A model generated the notes under the pieces. That model was not told the origin of the DNA. It searched no databases and was given only the letters and a program-made list of their open reading frames with translations. From assembly GCF_900114645.1 (NCBI RefSeq), contig NZ_FOTR01000013.1:36248-100247 (forward strand): 64,000 bases of DNA, given 5' to 3'. Positions 50,121 through 60,156 of this stretch are shown piece after piece (within the stretch, counting starts at the first letter, position 1; every line of letters starts with the position of its first letter). The translations under genes and the position numbers were made by a program. Source of the DNA: Gracilibacillus orientalis. Lineage in GTDB: Bacteria > Bacillota > Bacilli > Bacillales > Amphibacillaceae.

Positions 50121-50473
50121 TTAAATTTGCAAAATTGTCACTACTTTCTCCATTATTACATTAATTCCCTTTTTCTTAGTGCTTTAAACAAAGAACCAAT
50201 AATCAGATGCAATGGAACACACTGTGTTATTTTATATTAACATTCTTAGTTCTTTTTAAAAACGCATAAGGCATCACACTTGGCCCAATCACACATAAAA
50301 AGCTTTTTTGATCTTAAGTAAAAACGTCTAAGACCATAAGAAAAACCGGACAAAAAAGCCCGGACCAATCCTGATTAACTGATTTTATATAGATACAAAC
50401 TACTGCGAACTAATGAATACTTAAAATTGCTTCCTTCCATCCTGATTTTTGCTAAGTGCTAATCTTTACTGTT
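50121..50473. other. Gap between topA and xerC, without trmFO
   Basis: No open frame or recognisable trmFO remnant. The region holds repeat R1b (50390-50462) and AT-rich sequence with a small CCGG-bounded block near 50346-50363. The topA terminator adjoins. Confidence 0.6.
50390..50462 (+). repeat. R1 repeat, copy b
   Basis: Begins TAGATACAAACTACTGCGAAC, then CTAATGAA, a central TTCCTTCCATCCTGATTTT, and ends AAGTGCTAATC. It shares these blocks with 7315-7390 and 63509-63580. No R2 copy follows it here. Confidence 0.6.
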
Positions 50474-50513
50474 AAAAAAGATGATTCCGATTCATTTGTC
50501 GGAACCATCTTTT
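50474..50513 (-). terminator. Intrinsic terminator of topA
   Basis: 15-bp stem with one G-U pair on the minus strand, AAAAGATGATTCCGA (50476-50490) / TCGGAACCATCTTTT (50499-50513), 8-nt loop, T tail. About 55 bp after the topA stop. Confidence 0.8.
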
Positions 50514-50567
50514 ACGTTATATTCATTTGAAAGCTGGCTAGAAAAATGTGTTAGAAACCTTGTTTGA

Positions 50568-52646
50568 TTAACCTTGAGCTTCTTCTTTATAGTCACATGA
50601 TGCACATTGGACTTGAGCTTTCTTCTTTGATTTCTTCTCGACTAACATATTATCACACTTCGGACAGTTTCTCCCTACTGGCTTATCCCAAGAAATAAAC
50701 TCACAGGAAGGATAATTGTCACAACCATAAAATGTTCTTCGTTTCTTCGTCTTTCTTTCTACAATATTGCCATCTTTACAATTAGGACAATCTACACCGA
50801 TTTCTTTTAAGATTGGTTTTGTATTTCGACAATCAGGAAAGTTAGAGCATGCTAAAAACTTACCATAACGGCCCATTTTATAAACCATTTCATGGCCACA
50901 TTTTTCACAATCAATACCTGCCGGTTCATCGCGAATTTCTACTTTCTCCATTTCCTTTTCTGCCTTTTTCAATTGTTGATCAAATCCTGAGTAAAATTGG
51001 TCAATAATTTTTACCCATTCTGTTTCCCCCTCTTCGACAGAATCTAAATCACCTTCCATTTTTGCAGTAAAAGTGACATCAATGATTTCGGGGAAAAATT
51101 CTTCTATTAACTTAATAACAATTTCGCCTAATTCCGTCGGGATAAATCGTCGATTATCAAGGGCTACATAACCACGTCTTTGAACCGTGTCTAATGTAGG
51201 AGCATAAGTTGATGGTCTGCCGATTCCTTTTTCCTCCATTGTTTTTACTAACCTTGCTTCCGTATACCTTGGAGGTGGTTGTGTAAAGTGTTGATTCGGT
51301 GTAATTTTTTCAGCTTTTACTGTTTCTCCCTCAGATAAATCTGGTAACCATTTATCAGTTGGTTTTGTCTGATCATCAGATCCCTCGATATAAACTTCCA
51401 TAAAACCTTTAAACTTAATCTTGGAACCTGTTGCTCTGAACTCCACACCTTGATTCGTTAAATGAGCAGTCATCGTATCCATAACGGCCGATGCCATTTG
51501 ACTAGCAATAAATCGTTCCCAAATTAACTTATACAATCTAAATTGATCCCTAGATAAGACTTTTTTTAGTGATTGAGGATCTCTTAGTGCATTAGTTGGT
51601 CGAATTGCTTCATGGGCATCTTGTGCACCTTCAGCATTTTTAGCCTTTTTTGTGAAACCAATAAATTCTTTGCCGTACTTATCTTCAATATACTGTCGCG
51701 ATTGAGCCTTTGCAGTATCCGATATTCTTGTTGAATCTGTACGCATATACGTTATTAGTCCTGTAATGCCACCTTCACGTTTTCCTAAATCAATACCTTC
51801 ATATAATTGTTGTGCTACCATCATCGTTTTTCTTGCTCTGAAATTAAGCTTTCTTGCTGCTTCTTGTTGTAATGAAGACGTTATGAAAGCTGGAGATGGA
51901 TTGCGTTTTCTTTCCCGTTTCGTTACTTTCTCTATTAAAAAGTCGTTTCCTTTTAATGTAGATAAAATCTTGTCTACATCATCTTTAGTATGAAGTGGCT
52001 TTTTCTTGCCATCTTGCCCATAAAAAGCACCATCAAATGATTGTTTACCCTTTTTAAAGATCGATTCGATACTCCAATACTCTTCCGGTTTAAAATCTTT
52101 AATTTCATTTTCGCGATCAATAATCATTTTAACGGCAACTGACTGGACTCGTCCGGCACTAAGACCTTTCTTCACTTTTTGCCATAGTAGTGGACTAATA
52201 TTATAACCTACTAAACGATCTAAGATTCTTCGTGCTTGTTGTGCGTCTACTAAATCCATATTTATGGTTCTTGGATGTTTAAAAGAGTCTTTAACGGCTT
52301 CTTTCGTAATTTCATTAAAAACTACCCGACACTGAGAATCCAAGTCAATATTCAAACTATGCGCCAAGTGCCACGCTATTGCTTCTCCTTCACGGTCAGG
52401 GTCGGCTGCGAGAAAGATTTTATCTGCTTTTTTAGCAGCGGCTTTTAATTCTTTTAATACGGGACCCTTTCCTCGGATTGTTATATATTTTGGCTGATAA
52501 TTTTTTTCAACATCCACACCAGTTTGACTTTTTGGAAGATCCCTTACATGCCCCATCGAAGCTTTCACTTTATATTTTTTCCCTAGATATCTCTCAATAG
52601 TTTTGGCTTTTGCCGGTGATTCAACAATTACTAGATATTGTGCCAT
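50568..52646 (-). CDS. topA: DNA topoisomerase I
   Basis: 692 residues. Toprim domain with DPDREGE at 82-88, catalytic Tyr300 in [11 protein letters not shown], gate and linker domains, and three C-terminal four-cysteine zinc ribbons (near 585, 630 and 665). It relaxes negative supercoils. It follows dprA with its own promoter in the spacer. Confidence 0.98.
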   Translation of the reverse strand: MAQYLVIVESPAKAKTIERYLGKKYKVKASMGHVRDLPKSQTGVDVEKNYQPKYITIRGKGPVLKELKAAAKKADKIFLAADPDREGEAIAWHLAHSLNIDLDSQCRVVFNEITKEAVKDSFKHPRTINMDLVDAQQARRILDRLVGYNISPLLWQKVKKGLSAGRVQSVAVKMIIDRENEIKDFKPEEYWSIESIFKKGKQSFDGAFYGQDGKKKPLHTKDDVDKILSTLKGNDFLIEKVTKRERKRNPSPAFITSSLQQEAARKLNFRARKTMMVAQQLYEGIDLGKREGGITGLITYMRTDSTRISDTAKAQSRQYIEDKYGKEFIGFTKKAKNAEGAQDAHEAIRPTNALRDPQSLKKVLSRDQFRLYKLIWERFIASQMASAVMDTMTAHLTNQGVEFRATGSKIKFKGFMEVYIEGSDDQTKPTDKWLPDLSEGETVKAEKITPNQHFTQPPPRYTEARLVKTMEEKGIGRPSTYAPTLDTVQRRGYVALDNRRFIPTELGEIVIKLIEEFFPEIIDVTFTAKMEGDLDSVEEGETEWVKIIDQFYSGFDQQLKKAEKEMEKVEIRDEPAGIDCEKCGHEMVYKMGRYGKFLACSNFPDCRNTKPILKEIGVDCPNCKDGNIVERKTKKRRTFYGCDNYPSCEFISWDKPVGRNCPKCDNMLVEKKSKKKAQVQCASCDYKEEAQG

Positions 52647-52733
52647 ATTACTTACACCCTCCCAAGAGGCAAAATCATTTCGTGTTAATACATATTATAA
52701 ATGTTTGCTGTTAGATATGATAAATCTTCCCTA

Positions 52734-52762
52734 TTATTAAATACTTTGTTAGTGTTTGTCAA
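52734..52762 (-). promoter_or_regulatory. Sigma-A promoter of topA
   Basis: On the minus strand a perfect TTGACA (52757-52762), 17-bp spacer, TAATAA (52734-52739), ~85 bp upstream of the topA ATG and just after dprA. Confidence 0.6.
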
Positions 52763-52794
52763 ACAATGCAATAAAGAAATTACATAAAATTCTT

Positions 52795-53691
52795 TTATTT
52801 TCCTTCTGAAGTTCTCCTTCTTGGATGATATTCTTCTAAAATGTCATGGCTATTTTTAACTAATTTTGCCCCCTCTTTAATTAGCTGATTACATCCTGAA
52901 CTTGTTTCTGCCAGCACCGATCCCGGAACTGCAAAAACTTCTTTTCCTTGCTCTAAAGCCTGATCAACGGTAATTAAAGTCCCGCTTTTTTCTTTTGCTT
53001 CAATGACAAGAGTCCCGAAACTTAGTCCGCTAATAATTCTGTTTCTCTCAGGGAAATGATATTTTCTTGGAGGTAGATCTGGGGGATATTCCGATAAAAT
53101 TAAACCTTGTTCTACTAATTGTGTAAATAAGGTTAGGTGCTGCTTTGGATATACATGTTCGAAACCACTACCTAGTACAGCAATTGTTGGACTAAGATGT
53201 TGCAATGCTAATTGATGGGCAAATCCATCAATACCAATAGCCATACCGCTCGTAATAAGGAAATCGCATTCAAATAATGGAGTTAGAATATTAGCCATGA
53301 TGGATCTTGCGAATTTTGAAGGATATCTAGTACCCACAACACTAAGGTTTGGTACGTGTGAAAGTAACCTTGGATTACCATGGAGGTATAAAACTAATGG
53401 AGGATCTGGAATTTCTTTTAAACTGACAGGGTAATCTTTACTAAATATGGTTAATACCTGATATGCCTCTACGTAACGTACTATTTTTTGTTTCAGTGAC
53501 TTATCCTGCAACCTTTTTACAATAAAAAAGGCCTTTTTGTCATGGATTTGAAATTTTTCTTTCCATTGTTGAACGTCCCATTTGTACATCTGTTCAAACT
53601 CTGGATCTTCATTCATTACGTTCCATATAAGATTACGATTCGTTCCTATAATGTAATGCAAATGAATTAATCGCCATTCGTTTTTTTTCAT
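52795..53691 (-). CDS. dprA: DNA processing protein DprA (Smf)
   Basis: 298 residues from the ATG at 53689-53691; an ATG three codons upstream (53700) lies too close to the GAGGTG site. The Rossmann core is clear: SVVGTRYPSKFA, GMAIGIDGFAHQLAL, VLGSGFEHVYPKQH, FPERNRIISGL. DprA loads RecA on incoming single-stranded DNA in transformation. It lies between sucD and topA as in Bacillus. Confidence 0.94.
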   Translation of the reverse strand: MKKNEWRLIHLHYIIGTNRNLIWNVMNEDPEFEQMYKWDVQQWKEKFQIHDKKAFFIVKRLQDKSLKQKIVRYVEAYQVLTIFSKDYPVSLKEIPDPPLVLYLHGNPRLLSHVPNLSVVGTRYPSKFARSIMANILTPLFECDFLITSGMAIGIDGFAHQLALQHLSPTIAVLGSGFEHVYPKQHLTLFTQLVEQGLILSEYPPDLPPRKYHFPERNRIISGLSFGTLVIEAKEKSGTLITVDQALEQGKEVFAVPGSVLAETSSGCNQLIKEGAKLVKNSHDILEEYHPRRRTSEGK

Positions 53692-53719
53692 TTCATACAT
53701 ACACCTCTTTTTATAGAAG

Positions 53720-53749
53720 AAATAAGCTGAGAAGAATCTCAGCTTATTT
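53720..53749 (-). terminator. Intrinsic terminator of sucCD
   Basis: 13-bp perfect stem AAATAAGCTGAGA (53720-53732) / TCTCAGCTTATTT (53737-53749) with an AGAA loop, 8 bp after the sucD stop. Confidence 0.75.
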
Positions 53750-53757
53750 CAGAATGT

Positions 53758-54660
53758 TTAGTGCGTCTTACACTTATCATAAAGTTCTTTGTCTTTTAAT
53801 ACTTTAATTAACGTTTCACCCATCACAGAAGGTGTTTCAGCTACTTGAATACCACAAGCATTCATCGTTTTAATTTTTTCTTCAGCCGTACCTTTTCCGC
53901 CTGAAATAATCGCTCCTGCATGCCCCATACGTTTTCCTGGAGGTGCAGTAGCGCCACCAATAAAGCCAACTACTGGTTTTGTCATATTTGCTTTTACCCA
54001 TTCAGCCGCTTCTTCTTCTGCCGTACCACCAATCTCACCGATCATCATAACCGCTTCTGTTTCAGGATCTTCATTAAAGGCTTTAAGCGTATCAATAAAG
54101 TCAGTACCGTTTACAGGGTCACCACCAATACCGACAGCAGTGGATTGACCAAAACCATTTTCTGATAATTGATGCACTGCTTCATACGTTAAGGTACCAG
54201 AACGAGAAACAACTCCAATATGACCTTTTTTATGAATATATCCTGGCATAATACCAATTTTACATTCTTCTGGAGTAATGACTCCAGGACAGTTTGGTCC
54301 TACTAATCTCGTTTTCTTACCTTCCATATAACGTTTTACTTTACCCATATCCATCACAGGAATATGCTCTGTAATACAAATTACGAGGTCTAATTCAGCA
54401 TCTACTGCTTCCATAATAGCATCTGCAGCAAATGGAGCTGGTACATAAATAACCGAAGCATTTGCACCTGTTTCATTTACAGCTTCTTCAACTGTATTAA
54501 ATACAGGTACTCCTTCAACTTCCGTACCACCTTTTTTTGGTGTTACTCCACCAACAATTTTAGTTCCATAATCTATCATTTGTTTTGTATGGAAAAGTGC
54601 TGTTGAACCAGTTATACCTTGAACAAGCACTTTGGTATTTTTATTAACAAAAACACTCAT
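53758..54660 (-). CDS. sucD: Succinyl-CoA synthetase alpha subunit
   Basis: 300 residues. CoA-binding domain ([18 protein letters not shown]) and ligase domain with the phosphorylated His near 247 ([11 protein letters not shown]). With SucC it interconverts succinyl-CoA and succinate in the TCA cycle, producing ATP or GTP. It is 36 bp after sucC. Confidence 0.98.
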   Translation of the reverse strand: MSVFVNKNTKVLVQGITGSTALFHTKQMIDYGTKIVGGVTPKKGGTEVEGVPVFNTVEEAVNETGANASVIYVPAPFAADAIMEAVDAELDLVICITEHIPVMDMGKVKRYMEGKKTRLVGPNCPGVITPEECKIGIMPGYIHKKGHIGVVSRSGTLTYEAVHQLSENGFGQSTAVGIGGDPVNGTDFIDTLKAFNEDPETEAVMMIGEIGGTAEEEAAEWVKANMTKPVVGFIGGATAPPGKRMGHAGAIISGGKGTAEEKIKTMNACGIQVAETPSVMGETLIKVLKDKELYDKCKTH

Positions 54661-54696
54661 GTAAATGGATCCTCCTTTTTCCCCTAGAGATAAAAT

Positions 54697-55863
54697 TTAT
54701 GCTTCATTAACAAGTGCCACAATTTTTTCTGCACCGTCTGCCATTGATTCAGCTGGTGTAATATTCAAGCCAGAGTCAGCTAAAATTTTCTTACCAGCAT
54801 CTACGTTTGTACCTTCAAGACGAACTACTAAAGGAATAGTTAAACCAACTTCTTTCGTTGCTTGGACGACACCTTCTGCAATAACATCACATTTCATAAT
54901 CCCACCGAAAATGTTTACAAAAATACCTTTTACATTGTCATCCGACAGAATTATCTTGAATGCTTCTGTTACTTTCTCTGCAGTTGCTCCGCCCCCAACA
55001 TCAAGGAAGTTAGCCGGATCTCCACTATAATGCTTGATAATATCCATCGTTGCCATCGCAAGACCGGCACCGTTTACCATACATCCAATATTTCCATCCA
55101 GTGCGATATAACTTAGGTCATACTTGGATGCTTCGATTTCTTTTTCGTCTTCTTCCTCTAAATCACGATACTCGACAATATCTTTTTGACGAAATAGGGC
55201 ATTATCATCAAAGTTAAGTTTTGCATCTAATGCTAAAACGTTACCATCACTTGTTGTAACAAGTGGGTTAATTTCCGCAATGGAGCAATCTTTCTCGACA
55301 AACACTTGGTATAATCCCATCATGAATTTAACCGCTTTCGACAAGTATTCAGCTGGAATATTAATATGGAAAGCAAGACGTCTTGCTTGATATGGTAATA
55401 AGCCAGTAACTGGATCGATCACTTCTTTAAAGATTTTTTCAGGAGTTTTCTCTGCTACTTCTTCGATTTCTGTGCCACCTTCTTCAGATGCCATCATTGT
55501 GACACATGATGTAGCACGATCCAAAACAAGGCCGACATAATATTCTTTTTGAATATCGCAACCTTCTTCAACTAGTAACCGCTTTACTTCTTTTCCTTCT
55601 GGTCCTGTTTGATGTGTTACCAGTGTTTTCCCTAAAATTTCTTCAGCATATGTACCGACTTCATCGATATTTTTAGCTACTTTCACACCGCCTGCTTTTC
55701 CTCTTCCCCCAGCGTGAATTTGAGCTTTTACTACCGATACCGCTGAACCTAATTGTTCTGCAGCTTCAACAGCTTCATTTACTGTATATGCTACTTTTCC
55801 GTTAGGTACAGCAACACCGTAACTACGCAAAATCTCTTTGCCTTGATACTCGTGAATATTCAT
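54697..55863 (-). CDS. sucC: Succinyl-CoA synthetase beta subunit
   Basis: 388 residues. N-terminal ATP-grasp domain ([35 protein letters not shown]) and C-terminal CoA-ligase domain with [10 protein letters not shown] near 315. It supplies nucleotide specificity and the succinate site. First gene of the pair. Confidence 0.98.
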   Translation of the reverse strand: MNIHEYQGKEILRSYGVAVPNGKVAYTVNEAVEAAEQLGSAVSVVKAQIHAGGRGKAGGVKVAKNIDEVGTYAEEILGKTLVTHQTGPEGKEVKRLLVEEGCDIQKEYYVGLVLDRATSCVTMMASEEGGTEIEEVAEKTPEKIFKEVIDPVTGLLPYQARRLAFHINIPAEYLSKAVKFMMGLYQVFVEKDCSIAEINPLVTTSDGNVLALDAKLNFDDNALFRQKDIVEYRDLEEEDEKEIEASKYDLSYIALDGNIGCMVNGAGLAMATMDIIKHYSGDPANFLDVGGGATAEKVTEAFKIILSDDNVKGIFVNIFGGIMKCDVIAEGVVQATKEVGLTIPLVVRLEGTNVDAGKKILADSGLNITPAESMADGAEKIVALVNEA

Positions 55864-55898
55864 CTTTCATCCTCCCATCAATTAATCACTGCATTCTC

Positions 55899-55928
55899 AT
55901 TGTATAAAAAAGTGCCTTCAATTGTCTA
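55899..55928 (-). promoter_or_regulatory. Possible sigma-A promoter of sucCD
   Basis: On the minus strand TAGACA (55923-55928), 18-bp spacer, TACAAT (55899-55904), ~36 bp before the sucC ATG. Confidence 0.5.
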
Positions 55929-55978
55929 GGAAAGACTATGCATAATTCGAGCTTTTTTCTAAAAGTAGGATAGATGCA

Positions 55979-56260
55979 TTATTTCTTAGCTGCTTTTTGG
56001 TCTACTTGATAAATATAAGCAAACACTTCTGCCACTACTTGGTATAATTCCTCTGGTATTTGCTCATTTATATTTAATTCTGATAATAATTCTACAAGAG
56101 ACGGATCAGATTGAATCGGGATATTGTTTTGTTTCGCTCTTTCGACAATTTCTTCTGCTACATATCCTTTACCGGTCGCGGATATTTTTGGTGCAACATC
56201 CGTTTCTGTATCATACTGTAAGGCTGCTGCTCGTTTTCGGTATCGTTCCTGTTCTGTCAT
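55979..56260 (-). CDS. ylqH: Stand-alone FlhB C-terminal-domain-like protein YlqH
   Basis: 93 residues resembling only the cytoplasmic end of FlhB/EscU (AAALQYDTETDVAPKISATG, PIQSDPSLVELLSEL, and the final VVAEVFAYIYQVDQK). It has no membrane segments. The NPTH cleavage motif of true FlhB is absent. It overlaps ylqG by 4 bp (ATGA), so translation is coupled. A role in export or in modifying the FlhB switch is inferred; none is proven. Confidence 0.9.
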   Translation of the reverse strand: MTEQERYRKRAAALQYDTETDVAPKISATGKGYVAEEIVERAKQNNIPIQSDPSLVELLSELNINEQIPEELYQVVAEVFAYIYQVDQKAAKK

Positions 56261-58323
56261 ATCCGGAAGTCAATCCCTTCTGTTTTAATAGAATTATAAG
56301 CGGTATGATTGCCGTTTGTGACACTTTGCTCTTTATCTGATAATGTCTTTTGGCTAATAGAAGATAATTGATAATTTAAGTCGGACAATTTCTCTTTTAA
56401 GATGGGCGTAAAAGAATCCATTATTGGTTTAATATCTTGTTGATCATTATATACCGAGATATGTACGATTCTTTTTTGAATGGACATAGTAATCATCGTC
56501 TCCCCTAATGTATATAAATCAAGATGAAACAATACAGAGCAAAAGTCCGAATCAATCTCTTCACTATTCTGACGATTTTTCCCTTCAAATTGCATTCGAA
56601 TATCCTTGGCTAAGCCAAACCGATCTCCTGGAATTTGAAAACTTTGCTGGGTAATGGATGGCTCATCTTGTACCATATTTAATTGCATGCCTGTTAAACT
56701 TTGAATCATACGTTGCAGTTGATTATTGGCTACATCTGGGCTTTGTTGATTAGCTAGTAATAGGTTTTGCTTTAAAGAATGTTCCATTTCTCTGGTTTGG
56801 ATGGTTACTTGCTCTCCTTGATGTAACACTTGACGGACCATTTGCAAGAACTGGTCTTTGTTTACAGCTTGGTCACTAGCTTCTAATGATAGCAGGACTT
56901 GTCGAACTAACGATTGCTCAGATTGAGGTATTTGTTGTATATTGATTCGCTGTAAAATTTCAGCTGTCTGTTGATTTTGTGTCACTATTGGTTGTGCTTG
57001 TGCCATCCATTGTTGCATTACTTGTCGGTCTTGTTTCGTCATTCCTGCCATCATTGATTGCAATAATTGACTAGTACTATGTGTACTATTTGTACGAATT
57101 TCTTGTGCTAATTGTGCTTCATCTTGAATCCCGCTAGTTTGGACGAAATGCTTCATCATATGTAAAAATTGATCTTTCATCGGTAGCGATGATGGATTTG
57201 TAGCATCCAAATGCAACAATAAGGAACGAACAAGATTTTGGTTGGGAAGTGACAATTGTTGTGCTTGCATCTGTTGTAACATCGAAAAAACTTGTCGCTC
57301 TTGACTCACGTTAGATTGTGATGTTTGTTGTGACCATTGTTGAGCCATTTGCTGGTCTTGTCCTGCTATTACTTTCATAATTTTTTGAAAAAATGATTGT
57401 TGCTGCACAACATTTTTAAATGAGTTAGTAACCGTTCCATGTTCCATCATTTGACCAAAACGTTGTAAAAATGTTGAAAATGCCTGTCTTTCCCCTTCCT
57501 GGAACGGCAATTGTTGTTTTAGTATTTGATTTAGCTGCTGTATGAACTCTTGTGTTTGGTTATTATTTAAGCTATATCCTTTTGTTAGTTGTTGTAAAAA
57601 TGATGATTGAACAGGTGCCGACGTAGACAATACCTGTTCTAGTAATGGCTGATTTGCATGCAAAAACTGTTGTAACATCGGTTGAGCCTGTGATGGTGAT
57701 GAAGAAACAAGCAATGAAAGTTGTTGCTGCAATTGAGATAATAATGAATTATGATTAAATGGTGCTAATTGTTGTTGCAGTTGATTAATTTGCTTACCTA
57801 GTTGTGATGATTGAAATGTTTGTAAACTTTGAAATACTTGTTCTGTTAATGGGAAATTTTGTTTTGTCATTACTAATAGTAATTCACGATTGGCGCTACC
57901 CCCGCCAAATTGCTCAAGGAGTTTAGCAAATGCTTGTCCATCTTTATATGTAAACGCTATGTTTTGACTAACAAGTTGTTGTATGAAAGCTTTTAATTGT
58001 CGGTTATTGTTTAAACCTAGTTGCTGCATTATTTGATCACTAATCGGCCTGTTATTTGGAAGGGGGACATCGCTAATTTTTTTTAGTCTTATCACATCAC
58101 CAACAGATGTTACTTGGAAAAGGTAGTTCTGCTTGGAGGCCAATGCTGTTTCCAACTGCGCCACCACTTGTGACCCGCCTAGCTGAATTGCTGCTCTTTG
58201 ATTTGGATATAATTCAAGTACTTTACCCGGTAGCATTTGCCCAGGTTTTAGAGCGTTTTGTGTCGCATTCACACGTGTATTTTCAGAACGCAATACGCTT
58301 GAAAAAGAAGGAATGTTTCGCAC
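56257..58323 (-). CDS. ylqG: Large Gln-rich FliK-like protein YlqG
   Basis: 688 residues. Residues ~1-75 include an OB-like basic domain (MLPGKVLELYPNQRAAIQLGG), ~100-560 is Gln/Leu/Ser-rich and helical, and the last ~120 residues resemble the Flg_hook domain of FliK (DFCSVLFHLDLYTLGETMITM). It is not part of the fla/che operon. It lies 15 bp after rnhB and overlaps ylqH. Function unknown; it may work with YlqH as FliK works with FlhB. Confidence 0.8.
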   Translation of the reverse strand: MRNIPSFSSVLRSENTRVNATQNALKPGQMLPGKVLELYPNQRAAIQLGGSQVVAQLETALASKQNYLFQVTSVGDVIRLKKISDVPLPNNRPISDQIMQQLGLNNNRQLKAFIQQLVSQNIAFTYKDGQAFAKLLEQFGGGSANRELLLVMTKQNFPLTEQVFQSLQTFQSSQLGKQINQLQQQLAPFNHNSLLSQLQQQLSLLVSSSPSQAQPMLQQFLHANQPLLEQVLSTSAPVQSSFLQQLTKGYSLNNNQTQEFIQQLNQILKQQLPFQEGERQAFSTFLQRFGQMMEHGTVTNSFKNVVQQQSFFQKIMKVIAGQDQQMAQQWSQQTSQSNVSQERQVFSMLQQMQAQQLSLPNQNLVRSLLLHLDATNPSSLPMKDQFLHMMKHFVQTSGIQDEAQLAQEIRTNSTHSTSQLLQSMMAGMTKQDRQVMQQWMAQAQPIVTQNQQTAEILQRINIQQIPQSEQSLVRQVLLSLEASDQAVNKDQFLQMVRQVLHQGEQVTIQTREMEHSLKQNLLLANQQSPDVANNQLQRMIQSLTGMQLNMVQDEPSITQQSFQIPGDRFGLAKDIRMQFEGKNRQNSEEIDSDFCSVLFHLDLYTLGETMITMSIQKRIVHISVYNDQQDIKPIMDSFTPILKEKLSDLNYQLSSISQKTLSDKEQSVTNGNHTAYNSIKTEGIDFRI

Positions 58324-58338
58324 ATAGCTACCTCCTCT

Positions 58339-59097
58339 CTAATAGGATTTCAGAAAGCTTTTCCGGTGATAAGGTGTTAAACCATTGCCAGTTATCGCAT
58401 CTAAATGCTGTTTGGTTCCATAACCGCTGTTTTGATCAAAAGCGTATAAAGGATATTGCTGATGTAGCTTTTCCATCATATCATCACGAGTTACCTTAGC
58501 AATAATACTGGCTGCCGCAATTGAAATACTTTTTTGGTCTCCTTTTATGATTGCGTCACTTGGAACATCTAGTTGCTCTAATCTCACTGCATCTATGAGC
58601 ACATATTCTGTATATTTTATTTTCTTTAGTGCCTGATACATCGCTTTTTTAGAAGCTTCTAAAATATTGATTTGATCGATTTCCTCAGCATCCACTATGC
58701 CAACAGCATAATCTATTGCATGCTTTGTAATATATTGATAAAATAATTCTCGTTTATTCTTCGATAATTTTTTTGAATCATTTATTCCTAATAATTGAAA
58801 ATCATTTGGTAAAATAACTGTTGCTGCCACAACAGGCCCTGCTAGCGGTCCTCTACCGACCTCGTCTACACCTGCAATATATGTAATACCTTTGTTCCAT
58901 AACACCTGCTCGTATTGACTCATCGTTTCAAATAATTCATATTGAGCTTGAGTGGCTTGTTGTCTTTTTTCATATTGTTTTAATAAAGTTTGAACACCTT
59001 TTCGCTGGTCTTGATATAAATCTTTCAACACGTCTTCTTTAGGAAGTTCGTTTGATAAGTAGTGTTTAATTTGATTTATCGTCCATTCTTTTTTCAT
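58339..59097 (-). CDS. rnhB: Ribonuclease HII
   Basis: 252 residues. The conserved GVDEVGRGPLAGPVV holds Asp78-Glu79, with Asp169 in VLIDAV. The N-terminal ~70 residues form the extra helical region found in Bacillus RNase HII. It removes ribonucleotides from DNA. Likely cotranscribed with ylqG and ylqH. Confidence 0.96.
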   Translation of the reverse strand: MKKEWTINQIKHYLSNELPKEDVLKDLYQDQRKGVQTLLKQYEKRQQATQAQYELFETMSQYEQVLWNKGITYIAGVDEVGRGPLAGPVVAATVILPNDFQLLGINDSKKLSKNKRELFYQYITKHAIDYAVGIVDAEEIDQINILEASKKAMYQALKKIKYTEYVLIDAVRLEQLDVPSDAIIKGDQKSISIAAASIIAKVTRDDMMEKLHQQYPLYAFDQNSGYGTKQHLDAITGNGLTPYHRKSFLKSY

Positions 59098-59120
59098 CTT
59101 TATAAACCTCGTTTCCTAAT

Positions 59121-59128
59121 TTATCGGC
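59121..59128 (-). promoter_or_regulatory. Possible sigma-D -10 element before rnhB-ylqGH
   Basis: On the minus strand GCCGATAA, 7 of 8 to the sigma-D -10 consensus GCCGATAT, ~24 bp upstream of the rnhB ATG and just after a terminator. The -35 position at 15 bp reads TTCA rather than TAAA, so the match is only partial. Confidence 0.35.
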
Positions 59129-59130
59129 AC

Positions 59131-59166
59131 TTTTTCAAAAAAATGAAGGGTTCAACTCCTTCATTT
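59131..59166 (-). terminator. Second terminator after rbgA
   Basis: AAATGAAGG (59141-59149) / CCTTCATTT (59158-59166), 9-bp stem with an 8-nt loop; on the minus strand it is followed by a T run. Confidence 0.65.
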
Positions 59167-59230
59167 ACTCGCTTACTATGGACTCACTGTCCACTATGCA
59201 CTTATTCCAGTTATTGATTAGTTTTTCTAA

Positions 59231-59274
59231 ATAAAAAGTATACACTCGTTTCATAGAAACAAGGTGTATACTTT
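59231..59274 (-). terminator. First terminator after rbgA
   Basis: Outer stem AAAGTATACAC (59235-59245) / GTGTATACTTT (59264-59274) with an inner GTTTC/GAAAC stem, followed on the minus strand by TTTTTATTT. 14 bp after the rbgA stop. Confidence 0.75.
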
Positions 59275-59287
59275 ATTCAAGCACTAG

Positions 59288-60133
59288 CTATTCTGGTTGC
59301 TCTAGCGTTAAGTTGCCTAATCTTCCTGATCGCAAGTCTTGGAGGATGATATCGGCTGCTTTTTCAAAATTCACTCTGCCACCTGATTCAAGGCAACCTC
59401 TTTGTTTACCAATGTGTTCAAATATTTCGTTCATATCTTCTTTATCTTCTGTTATTTGATAACGTTCATTTAATACAGACGGAAAAGTCGCTTGTAAATA
59501 TTGAATCACAAATGCAGCAATATCTTCTATCGGCAACAACTGATCCTTGATTGTACCAATTGCTGCAAGTCGATAGCCAACTACTTGCTCTTCAAATTTC
59601 GGCCAAAGAATACCAGGTGTATCTAATAATTCAAAATCTTTTTTTACTTTTATCCACTGTTGATGTTTCGTTACACCTGGTTTATCTCCAGTCTTGGCTA
59701 TCTTCTTATGAACTAACCGATTTATTAATGTTGACTTCCCTACATTCGGTATACCAATAATCATTGCACGTGCCGGTCTCGGGCGAACCCCTTTTTTCTT
59801 TAAACGGTCCATTTTCTCTTTGGACATATCCTTCGCCTTTTGAATAACATGCTGTATATCTTTACGGTCATTCACATTCACGGCTATGGCAACCATACCT
59901 TTTTCTGAGAAATGACTTAACCAAGCTTTTGTTGATGCAGGATCAGCCAAATCATTCTTCATTAGCACAATCATTTTTGGTTTCTGATTTAAAATTTGCT
60001 GTAAAAGAGGATTTTGTGATGAAGCCGGTGCTCTTGCATCTACTAGTTCAATCACAAAATCAACTAATTTTAATTTTTCTTGTACTTCTCTTTTTGCTTT
60101 GGCCATATGTCCTGGAAACCATTGTATTGTCAT
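59288..60133 (-). CDS. rbgA: Ribosome biogenesis GTPase RbgA (YlqF)
   Basis: 281 residues. Circularly permuted GTPase: the G4 motif (LMKNDLAD near 56) precedes G1 (GIPNVGKSTLINRL near 128) and G3 (DTPG near 176). The C-terminal ANTAR-like domain follows. It matures the 50S subunit. It lies 23 bp after sipS. Confidence 0.97.
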   Translation of the reverse strand: MTIQWFPGHMAKAKREVQEKLKLVDFVIELVDARAPASSQNPLLQQILNQKPKMIVLMKNDLADPASTKAWLSHFSEKGMVAIAVNVNDRKDIQHVIQKAKDMSKEKMDRLKKKGVRPRPARAMIIGIPNVGKSTLINRLVHKKIAKTGDKPGVTKHQQWIKVKKDFELLDTPGILWPKFEEQVVGYRLAAIGTIKDQLLPIEDIAAFVIQYLQATFPSVLNERYQITEDKEDMNEIFEHIGKQRGCLESGGRVNFEKAADIILQDLRSGRLGNLTLEQPE

Positions 60134-60156
60134 GTATCCACCTCTATTTCTCTATG

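Noticed and set aside
50340..50365. CCGG-bounded hairpin as a second topA terminator
   Set aside because: Only 4 bp of stem can form; the strong hairpin at 50476-50513 already explains termination.
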